Shown here one piece after another: positions 11,574-20,259 of a stretch of DNA of 64,000 nucleotides; the first letter of the stretch is position 1, and the number at the start of each line of letters is the position of its first letter. The translations under genes were made by a program, and so were the position numbers. Below the pieces are notes generated by a model. It was not told the origin of the DNA. It did no database searches and saw nothing but the letters and a program-made list of their open reading frames with translations. The stretch lies in assembly GCF_021730395.1 (NCBI RefSeq), contig NC_069369.1, positions 64,259,501 through 64,323,500 of the forward strand, in the 5' to 3' direction. Source of the DNA: Mercenaria mercenaria (Eukaryota > Mollusca > Bivalvia > Venerida > Veneridae).

Positions 11574-13342
11574 TTAATAGTCTACATCGTCTTCAAGTAA
11601 CGAGTACCGATTATATGTTGGAGTTACGTGGCGATTCTCCGACACCATTGGGTTGTAACGGGATCTCCGCCGATCCCATTCTTTTCTCGAATCATCGTAG
11701 TCGTACTGTTGTTTGTATTTGTTCCTCGGCATCCGTGGCCTGCAGACGACACCCGAAGGCCAGAATGCTGGGTCGTCCACAAGAAGATTTGCGTTTTCGT
11801 CATCTTCGACGTAAACGCGAATCGTAGCAGTATTGAATTTTCTATTTCGGAAAACCGATACTTTGGTAACTTTGGGTCCCTGATTACGCACAAACGATGC
11901 AATTTTTTGTTCAGTTATTGTTGGTTTAAGCCCACCGACGTAGAAACGCCTTGTTTTACGTTTAACGTATTGTGAAAAGTCTCCATAATCATCAGAAGGT
12001 TGGTCTTCGGTATTGTTCATATGCCTATTACGGTAGAATCATGGGCCGAGGTTTTTGTCTATGATAGCAAAATTGACACGCTTTTGCTTTTTCTTATTTT
12101 TATCCCGATTTTCTCGTACACTAACGCGAGTAGGGATTGGTGTATTTCCAAATGATGTAGTACTTTCAACATTCTTGTTGACTGTATGTCCGCTGATCTG
12201 CAGCAGTTCCGCCGAATACGGAGCAGCCGGGTCTCTTGCGGAGTTGAAGAATGTTTCATAGTCTTGATCACATGATGTTAAGTTGTCGTCTGCAACAGTT
12301 TCCGCATGTGTAGGGATCAGAGGTTCCTGTTCAAGGATTTGTGACTGGGAGTTAACCACGTCATGCGGTGAATGAACTGTTGGCGATGTTTTATGATATG
12401 AGGATACGATCCTCTTCATGTTTTCAATAGTTCGATTCAGTTCGATTAAGTTGTCTTGCAAAAGTTTAAAATTGTGTCCATTTTTCAACACCATAGATTT
12501 ACAAATGTTAACATCAGATTTTATGGTTTCGCTGAAATTATCCATTCGTTTGATCATATCTTTTACTTCGGACTGAATTTCTTCATGTTTCGTTGACAAA
12601 TTCAACTTTATATCATTTACCGAGGATTTTATCTCAGCACTGTCTTTACCTGGAATGTTTTCTGATGCCGCCTGACGTTGTTTTATAAGAAGCAGCTCTG
12701 CCTGAAGTGACACTACGACATCTTTCAGGTTGTTAATTTCACATTTACATTGACAGTTGTTTGGGATCTGTACGGCCAATGACTTTCTTGCAGTATTCCG
12801 TTTTGAATTACTGATCAGCTCTTTAATGGAAGAGTAATCCGCCCCTTCTATAACACTAAGTAGTGCATGTATATCATAGGCTAACTTCACAGCAGCACTG
12901 TCACCAGTACGCGTGTTCATTCTTCGTTTCATATCAGTATTGCTGTCAAATGGAAAGTTTTCTAGGTTTCGCACATATCTGAAATTTTAAGCATAAGTCT
13001 AGTATTCTCAAGTTTCTGTTCACTTTGTTCGTAATCAAGTAATAAATGGTTAACAAACATGTCAGTTGGTTGTTCTCGAGCCAATAGTAAGAGACGTTCC
13101 TGTTCAACAATGTCTGTGCAGTTTTCGGGTTCAATGGTACTCTTTGGGATGTCATCATCCTCGTCAGATTCATATGCGTGTTCACGATTTGTATTTGGGA
13201 GCATTGAGGTAACATAAATGTCAAGATCATATTTGTCTGGAATGTTGTGCTGTTGGGTTACTGATGCTGTAATTGGCACTTTTACATCAGTGTTTTCGTA
13301 AACGTTATGCTCGTATTCTGTGACAGAGGTGTCTATCTCCAT
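11574..13342 (-). pseudogene. LINE ORF1: coiled coil + RNA-binding domain, disrupted
   Basis: Minus-strand ORF1 in three open pieces. 12962-13342 is an acidic N-terminal region. 12039-12974 is rich in heptad-like Leu/Ile and Lys/Glu (about residues 75-200), consistent with a coiled coil used for multimerising, and ends in a basic KKKQKRVNFAI stretch. 11574-12020 has KTRRFYVGGLKPTITEQKI then VTKVSVFRNRK, a compact RRM-like fold known from ORF1 proteins of mollusc LINEs, and ends DDVDY. In intact relatives these form one ORF1 protein that coats element RNA. Here a frameshift near 12970 and a stop at about 12039 separate them. Confidence 0.75.
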
Positions 13343-13655
13343 GTTTTAAGCAAAACTATTACCTGATTATCTGTAAATAATGCGACACTGTATTGATAGG
13401 TAATCCAATATAAATAGCCGGAGGTATTAAACCACAATTTTACAGGTTAGAATCTATTGTTCTCCAGATTTTTGATTATAACCTCCTAATTAAGATCCAA
13501 AACTTTATGAGAGCACTTTTTTCAGCAACAGCTAATGTTCTCGAATAAATCCATATAAAAATCCATTAGTAAGAACGCTAAATAATGTCTACATTCAAAG
13601 ATTTGCGAGAGCTAATTTCTACACCAGTTCGCACATTTTCCCCGCCACTCATTAC

Positions 13656-13701
13656 TCAAACATTAACCTAGTGGTAAATAAATCCATTTACAAAGCCTAT
13701 G
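13656..13701 (+). repeat. 46-bp direct repeat, right flank of the LINE
   Basis: Second copy of the repeat at 7993-8038, directly at the 5' end of the minus-strand LINE. Confidence 0.7.
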
Positions 13702-13904
13702 TATTACTAAGGTAAGAAATTTATTTTACTTAAGTACATTTGTTATTCATAAAACAAATTAATAAGTAATTCTTGGCATTTAGTATGGACGAAAACATTA
13801 AAAACAACAACATTAATTTCAGACAGATACAACATGCACGATTATGTTTAAAGTGCTTTTATCTAAAAAAAAACCTATTCACGACGCCATTAGGTTTTCT
13901 GACT

Positions 13905-14055
13905 TAAGTCATTTTTACGTATCTTAAGTTTAAGCTGTTTTATGAATAGGACTTAAGTTTTTTACTTAGACTTAAGCTGAAATCACCACAAACTTAAGTA
14001 AAATCTTCAACTTAAGTCAAAGCTTATACTTAAGATGCTTTATGAATACGGCCCC
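13905..14055. repeat. CTTAAGT-rich palindromic repeat
   Basis: The self-complementary hexamer CTTAAG recurs in many positions (GACTTAAGTC, ATCTTAAG, GACTTAAG, ACTTAAGT), ending in TTTATGAATACGGCCCC. It looks like a foldback repeat element with no coding content. Confidence 0.5.
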
Positions 14056-14297
14056 TGGTTTACATACATACTGTTTTACATACATACTTTGTTCCAAAAA
14101 CTACAGTGGAGTGTTATACTCTGTTGAAAGCCTGATTTGCTTATGTTAATATGAAATAAAGTTAAACAAAACTTAGTTACGTAACGGCTATTACTTATTA
14201 AACAAAGCATTTAATATTGATGGATTAAGCTATACCAGATACTTACTTATTCTGCAAAAGTATTTGTTTACATGAATAAGAAATGAGAGCAAACGTT

Positions 14298-14937
14298 CGG
14301 TTGTACTGACCAAACAGAGAGTACATACTTATAAAAAAAGCAATGAAGTAATGGAAGACATTATATTTTGTAGGCTTCTTACTAGTAATTTATATCATAG
14401 ATGAACTGGAATAAGACGGAAAGCACAAAAATTATATTAACGGCCTAAAATTACAGTGTCATACTATTAAATGCTATGAGTAAATAAGAACCCTAAATGG
14501 CTCAAATTCCAAATATGGCAATTATGACCAAATCTTTGAAATATTGTGAAATGAAGTAAGATGTTCTTCAATTCAATGTAGGTTTTTTTTCCATTTTAAG
14601 ATAGGTTTACTGGCGGAACATAAGTAGATTTGAAGGAAATGGCTGTGGTCATATTTAATGGGATGGCTGTTACCCCAGATATGTGCGCCATTATGTTTAA
14701 GGACAACATTTATCAACATTTACCCATTTGAACAACTCTAGCTATATTTCTTAATTTCTTTGAGTTTTCCCTGATATCTGCGTGCACCGTCTGACTTTCT
14801 GTTGTTTTATGTTTCCTTTGACATTTGTTTTGAACTTTTCCTTTTATAGCTGACACTGAGTATAGCAGCGGATTAGCGCGGGTACAGGCTAAACAACATT
14901 TTCAGCAACGTTGTGCTCAGTCTACTAAATGAAGAAG
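14298..14937 (+). pseudogene. Decayed module fragment: intron 1 remnant and exon 2
   Basis: Bases 14851-14937, after TTTTATAG, align with exon 2 of M4 and M3 (shared GCAGCGGA.., CAGCAACGTTGTGCTCAGTC, GAAGTGTTAAAG). The reading frame has an internal stop, and the donor after TTAAAG is TAAC instead of GT. Upstream, 14298-14420 resembles the intron 1 sequence of M4 around 32120-32230 (CGGTTG..TACTGA, AATGAAGTAATGG). No exon 1 or exon 3 accompanies it. It is a relic of an extra module between M1 and M2. Confidence 0.6.
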
Positions 14938-15244
14938 TGTTAAAGTAACAAATAAAATGTCCATTTATGGCTAATTGACCATTGTGAACTGTCACCATTA
15001 AGTATCAAATGTATTGGGTGATGTTTTCATATTTTGATTCAAAATAAGACTTATTTTGATTTTTTTTTTTTTTCTTCTTATTTCTTCTATGTTTTCATAA
15101 TTATGCCGTGAACATGGAAGTTGTTATTTACTATTGTAAATACAGTAAATAAATATATCTGAAATTATAGGAACACACAATGATTCTCAAAAGATGTTGT
15201 TTGTTCTGTTGGTTCATATGTCCCACTGCCACAACTGTACATAA

Positions 15245-15425
15245 TATGGCAACGTGGTAGAGAAGACACCATGTGCCCCTCCGGATATTATTTCACGGTA
15301 AGGCACATGGGTAGAACCATCGGCCTTCTGCCAGCTAGCTGGTTGGCGTTTTCACAATAGAGAATTCCACATCCCAAGCATAGTTTTGAACCCACATCAG
15401 GCTAGTATTTAGAAGTCAAAGACCT
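15245..15425 (-). repeat. V-SINE-like fragment, reverse copy
   Basis: Reverse-strand central body of the SINE family: CACCATGTGCCCCTCC, GGCACATGGGTAGAACCATC and GAATTCCACATCCCAAGC. The tail is missing. Confidence 0.55.
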
Positions 15426-15817
15426 TAATTTAAATGACAACGGAGAACTCACATATAAGAATAAATAGTGGCTTAGGTAGACTATCATTTTATTAAACTG
15501 TTGCTGTGGGCCTTTATGAAATATTACGTAAATGTGACACGAGTTTCAAGTGAAATTTTCTTGTTGCTTCATGGTGTTATTATCGGTAAAAATAACAAGT
15601 GGTAATACGATAAATAATGTACCTCTATGCCTTTGGTGGAGACGTTAGTTATTATGTTACGTTTACAGTGTTAAATTGCTTTTTATGGTTTTCCAATGAT
15701 GTAAAGGACCCAGGGATTTAACAGGGAGAGAGACATATAAACCCGAGGAGGGTTTTAAAGTTCTACTATAGCCAGCTTGTCATATTGTCTAACGCTTTCG
15801 ATTTTGTAGGCACTTTT

Positions 15818-15827
15818 TATATAAATA
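15818..15827 (+). promoter_or_regulatory. Possible TATA box of M2
   Basis: TATATAAATA, conserved with 5869-5878, lies 448 bp upstream of the M2 start codon. Position and conservation are the only evidence. Confidence 0.3.
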
Positions 15828-16265
15828 AGTCATGAATCACTTTTATATGTTTAAATCAAGCGGCACTCTGCGAAATCTTTTAAATTTCTATAATGAACTT
15901 GTCCTTCTTTCAATTTGGACAGTACCATTAACTGTTAAAAGGGGTGCATACCAAAATGCTGACAGAATGGTGAACAGTGCAGATCATGATCAAACTGCAT
16001 GGATATGCGGCTGATCTTGATCTGCACTGGTCGCAAAGGCAGAATAAATCGTGTCCAGTACAACAAGGGTTGAAGTTCTTGAAGCATATAAAAAATTTAA
16101 ACGCTACGTAAACGTTTAAACAAATGTAAAATCACTCAAAGTTTGGAAGGATAATGAATTGGTGTTGGATATGTAAAGTATTTATTTAAAATAACTCTTC
16201 CACATCTGTGACAGCCCTGAATACATCATCATTAGTTTATTACACCTTTAAACTGGGTGTGCAAA

Positions 16266-18500
16266 ATGATTCTCCGAGGTGTGTTTGCAGTTGGATTATT
16301 TTCATTCGCTTTTCTTACATGCGTTAACCAAATGGAAGTTTTCGGTGAGTATTTTGATAATATCTTAATCTCTTACATTTGCTAAACCTTAAAATGTTTA
16401 ATCTAAAATAGCAAATATGGAAACTGCATAATAAAATCATTGTAAAGTGGTACCTGCGTTTCTAATAGTATTACACGTTCTGGTTTACAGTCAATTACCG
16501 TCGTGCTTATAGCCATATATCAGATCAAACGGTTTAAGTAGGTAGCCAGAGGCATGTGAAAAACTACTTACGACCCCAAAGTTTGCCTAAAACAGGAATT
16601 CTATTTCGGAGAAATACTGAAAGAACCTTAATGATCGTACGAGGAGAGTATTTACGGCTGCCACATCTTCAGCCCTTTGTCTACAATTCTTTTATCATTT
16701 GTTGGTATTAGAAGGTATACGGCTTCATATATAATAATCACTATCGCGCTACAACTTCTGTTGTTTTTTGTTAATTCATCTTCTGTTTCAGCGGTGATGC
16801 ACGAAAACAGAGAAAACTACGTAAAATACAACGTCTTGTCACGTCCAATTAAAGAGGATGTGTTACGGTAAATATTTCAAAATACAGACATTTTATTGAT
16901 ATAAATGTCCATTTTGGGTAAAAATGAATAGATAGAGGATAATTGTTGGTTTCGGTGTAATATCACGTTATAATTTCACCGAGTGGGCACCAAAAGTGAT
17001 ATTTTCACGAGTGGCGCAGCCACGAGTGAAAATAACAACTTTTGGTGTTCACGAGTGAAATTACCGTGATATTACATCGATACCAACAATTTTTCTGTTT
17101 ATTTTATGTCTAAAACTCTACTTTTGTTGTGTTTATTTCAATAAAATGTCGAAATTTGCGGGAAATTTTATCAGGAAGCATCGCAAAGATGACGTCATTT
17201 TAACGACGTCATCGTCATATTGTTTCCGGCTTTCAGTACGCTCGGTAAACTTTTTGACGTTAATCCGGGTATCAGATTTGATAATTTTCACTGAGTGGCC
17301 AGTGAGTTTATCAGGATATAATTCACCGTTATATTTCGATAAACCACCGAAAAACATAAAATAAATTGATTTAAACTGGCTTTATTAAAAAAAAAAGTAA
17401 CAGTAGTAGTAGCAAAGTAAGAACAGTCAAAGCCAACAGCAAACAGAAACTGTAGGGGAAAGGTTTTGTAGACGGACCCTTCCAGTTACATTTTAATTAG
17501 GCGCAATATATAACATACTGGGAATGAGGACACTAAAGTGTGGCAAATATCCAGTTGAAAATAGGGACACTGCATCGGAACGGTCAGCAACCTTTTTAAA
17601 GGGAAGTAGGAATTAAAACGCGTTTGGCGTATGCCAATATAAAATTTACCCTTAATCAATGATTGAACATCTTGATGCAAAATAATGTTTCATTTGATTG
17701 TTATTTTGTAACCTTAATGTCTCAGTTATTTTCTAATATTTTTATTATGTCGAGCGAGCAAGAGCGGCAGGGAATAACTGGACACAAGGAATATACATAG
17801 GAAGCTATAGAGAATATAGGTATCCATACAATCTCTACAATATATATAGGAATCTGTAGAAAATACAATTCTATGCATGTATACTGAAATATATCAAAAG
17901 TATAGGAATAGAGTATCTGGTTGACCTGCTGGGTAAGCAAGCATATACATCAAACTCTAACCTGGTGGTAGATAAATCCAATTGCAAAGCCTATGAATTT
18001 AGGGATATTTCGCTTTGTTATGCAGGGTCAGCAATAACAATAAAATAAAATTTTGCAGGGTGTTAATTAAGTTTATTCTAACGCAAAGAACGGCAGTTTC
18101 CTAGACGATGAAAAGAAAACTGACTTCACTGATTCTGATAACTCGACATCATTAAACATTAAAATTCCGTGTTAAAAACAAACTCACGTCACAAAATAAA
18201 ATAAATTTCTTGGGCATTCAATACCTTGGATGGCCCACACTGTTCAAAATTACAAATTAACGTTTTTCAGTATTTTACTGAAGTTGAACAATAGTTAAAA
18301 GAGCAAAAAACAATCATTGTTCCCATGAGAAAGCTTTGTTATAGAACAAAACATTACTGATATAAAAACTATGTAATTAGTAATAACATGTCAAAATGTA
18401 TAATTGTAGGCGACACAAACGAGGTCTCACGAAAATGGATCCTGCTAACCGAGGGAGACCTGGACCAACTACAGGTCCTCCTACAACTACCGGACTTTAA
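16266..18500 (+). CDS. Module M2: secreted GLTxMDP-family precursor, 81 aa
   Basis: Three exons: 16266-16344, 16792-16867 and 18410-18500, all with GT..AG borders and matching phases (1, then 2). Exon 1 is a signal peptide beginning MILRGVFAVGLFSFAFLTC. Exon 2 is the pro-region AVMHENRENYVKYNVLSRP ending DVLR. Exon 3 opens RHKR, a furin-type R-x-K-R site, followed by GLTKMDPANRGRPGP and a short Pro/Thr end. The predicted mature peptide is 25 residues, proline-, threonine- and glycine-rich, with no Cys. This is the shortest tail in the cluster. The protein is presumably secreted and cleaved in the Golgi. I do not recognise the family; an antimicrobial, mucus or signalling peptide are all possible. 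Exons 1-2 are nearly identical to M1. Confidence 0.72.
16930..17362. mobile_element. 0.43-kb insertion in the M2 copy, inverted-repeat element
   Basis: Absent at the matching place (about 7112) in the M1 copy. The inside has inverted blocks: TTGTTGGTTTCGGTGTAATA near 16943 mirrors the stretch ending ACCAACAA near 17090, and TTTCACGAGTG pairs with CACGAGTGAAA. The right end reads CCACCGAAAAACATAAAATA. Probably a MITE. Target duplication not resolved. Confidence 0.55.
17951..17996 (+). repeat. Empty paralogous site of the LINE insertion
   Basis: Diverged single copy of the 46-bp sequence that flanks the LINE in the M1 copy (differences include aCTctaacctGgtgg and caaTTGcaaag). No LINE is present, so the LINE inserted after the duplication. 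Confidence 0.65.
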
Positions 18501-18742
18501 CCGTTTTATTTCATGTCCGATGAGATTTCAATTAATGGGAATCTCGCATCAATTACAGTGTTGCACATAAAGTGTTAAATTTATGTTATGAACAATCTTA
18601 AATTTGACTGGGAAGTACATGGAAGTATTGAATTTGAAACTCTGATAGGGGTGCTCTTGTAAGTTCTCTTTTTGAAGTTTAGAACTGTATACATTAACGT
18701 GTAGTTGGTGTCAAGAAGTCTGCTTTTCCTATATCGGTCAGT
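18501..18742. other. 3' flank of M2
   Basis: Presumed 3' UTR and spacer. No canonical AATAAA was found close to the stop codon; AT-rich sequence only. Confidence 0.3.
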
Positions 18743-18746
18743 TTAA

Positions 18747-19133
18747 GGTATCCGATCCATAAATAAGCAAGTTCTATACAACAGTGCCATAAAAATATAT
18801 CAAATATTGATATCTGGTAAGCTCATATAATTTTGGTATCATTTGAAAACGTATTGTCTACTGAAAAAGAACATATAAATTATATTACAAAAATATGTTA
18901 TAGAATGTTTTATTATTTTATAGTCTTCAATGATATTTCAACAGAAATCCAGTTATTACAGTGTAAGATTTATCATGTCGCAGTCAAAAAAAAATGCTTG
19001 TAGTGATTCGTGCATATTATAAATAGCCATTTCATTTACTAATTCTTGTTCACAGATACAACGCTTTCAAATGATACCAAAACATCTTGGGGTCACCAGG
19101 CATCGACATTTACCTATTTGCGGATCGGATTGC
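18747..19133. mobile_element. TTAA-flanked MITE with ~90-bp inverted repeats
   Basis: A 387-bp element between TTAA at 18743-18746 and 19134-19137. The termini pair as GGTATCCGATCC against GCAATCCGATCC. Further in, TTTTGGTATCATTTGAAA on the left pairs with TTTCAAATGATACCAAAA on the right. Confidence 0.75.
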
Positions 19134-19549
19134 TTAAACATATCTATACAATATGTAGCGTTTACATTATTGCACTTAATAAACAAAGGTTAAGAACATT
19201 TCACAAATAAAAACAAAACGAACTACAACGATAATATGAATGGCACAGAGACAATGGATGGCAAATGACATTCATGTTATTCAAGACGAATGATTTAAGA
19301 TTATTGTAAGCTACGTGAGTGTTAAAACAAGTGTACAGGGAACAGCAACTCCATAAAGACTGCTCCATGTTCGATCATGGGGAGCTGTTCAGATTATTCT
19401 CTAGAATACGTTGTTGTCAATATTTTCTGGTTGTGTTGTTAGACGTCGTTTTTCGTGTAGAACACACGTAGTAAATTCTCGCTCGCTTTAGTCACAGAAG
19501 GTTAAATTAATTGGGTAAATATATGAGAGGAATGTTGTTTCTTTTCCAG

Positions 19550-19760
19550 TTAGAATGATGAATAATTCAAGTATTCTCTGAAGATTTTGTTTGTGCTGGG
19601 TTTAACGCCGTTTTTCAACAGTATTTCAGTTATGTAACGGCGGGCAGTTAACCTAACTAGTGTTCCTGGATTCTGTACCAGTACAAACCTGTTCTCCGCA
19701 TGTAACTTCCCTACATGAATCAGAGATGGAGGACGAATGATTTCAGACACAATGTCTTTT
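19550..19760 (-). repeat. Interspersed repeat (SINE-like body), reverse copy
   Basis: The block CCTGTTCTCCGCATGTAACT, then CTACATGAATCAGAGATGG and GACGAATGATTTCAGACAC, recurs in weaker form at 55560-55685 and 56880-56945. I remember this block from tRNA-headed mollusc repeats, but no tRNA head is visible here. The 79-codon minus-strand ORF across it is judged to be part of the repeat. Confidence 0.45.
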
Positions 19761-20056
19761 ATCAAAAAAGGTTTTTCAGTGTTGTCCACAATTTAGTTCT
19801 ATATACCTGTACAAGTGTAATACAAAATGATAAATTATTTTGTTATCTTCACGTTATATTGTTGTATATTTACATCGATGTATTTATGTATGCTTGTTGT
19901 ATGTGTGTGTATTGAATATGTATATATACACAATAAAATATGATTAAACTAAACTAAACGTTATATTGTTGCCTTTATTATAAACCGTTTCCGACAAAAT
20001 AAAATTGTAGCGCTCTTAAATCGAGCTTCCACAAATCTTACAGGTGTAGGTTATCA

Positions 20057-20249
20057 AGGATAAATTTTAGAGTGAATTACAAGTAAAATGTAATCTTCCC
20101 AGAAATCTACGGCCTCTTTGTGATGATGGTACACCTGTCTTGTCTGTAGACGTTGTATCAGTAGTAGGATGACCTGTAAATGTTGTTCTCGTTGTTGTTG
20201 CGGGAAAAGACTTGTTGGGTCCATACCAGTAAGTCCGTGCTTGTGTCGT
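20057..20249 (-). pseudogene. Orphan antisense exon 3 of the GLTxMDP family
   Basis: On the minus strand, a CTGCAG acceptor is followed by an exon reading RHKHGLTGMDPT, clearly homologous to the tail exons of M2-M6. The furin site is damaged (K-H instead of K-R). After GMDPT the Thr-rich reading TTTRTTFTGHPTTDTTSTDK continues only in another frame, ending at a stop at 20067. The original frame stays open to 20057 with an unrelated sequence. No matching exon 1 or 2 was found on the minus strand between here and 25700. It is an inverted, probably dead copy, although its acceptor and phase are intact. Confidence 0.65.
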
Positions 20250-20259
20250 CTGCAGTTAA

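Larger units (their letters stand above)
8039..13655 (-). mobile_element. Near full-length APE-type LINE (CR1/L2-like group)
   Basis: A 5.6-kb non-LTR retrotransposon on the minus strand with the order ORF1 (11574-13342), then ORF2 endonuclease-reverse transcriptase (8711-11550), then a ~670-bp 3' region with no poly-A. The 46-bp direct repeats at 7993-8038 and 13656-13701 flank it. It sits in what would be intron 2 of module M1, and the paralogous M2 position lacks it. Both ORFs are interrupted by several frame breaks, so this copy is probably dead but fairly young. The clade is judged only from the two-ORF layout and motif style; a Jockey-superfamily relative is also possible. Confidence 0.85.
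15501..17950 (+). repeat. Segmental duplication, right copy (module M2)
   Basis: Homologous to 5103-7992. It lacks the foldback MITE, the 0.58-kb insertion and the LINE of the left copy. It carries its own ~0.43-kb insertion at about 16930-17362, and has lost the left end of the shared TTAA-CCCTTA MITE near 15881. Confidence 0.8.

Noticed and set aside
19550-19789. 79-codon minus-strand ORF, initially considered a small gene.
   Set aside because: The same block recurs at 55560-55690 and 56880-56950 as an interspersed repeat with broken frames.
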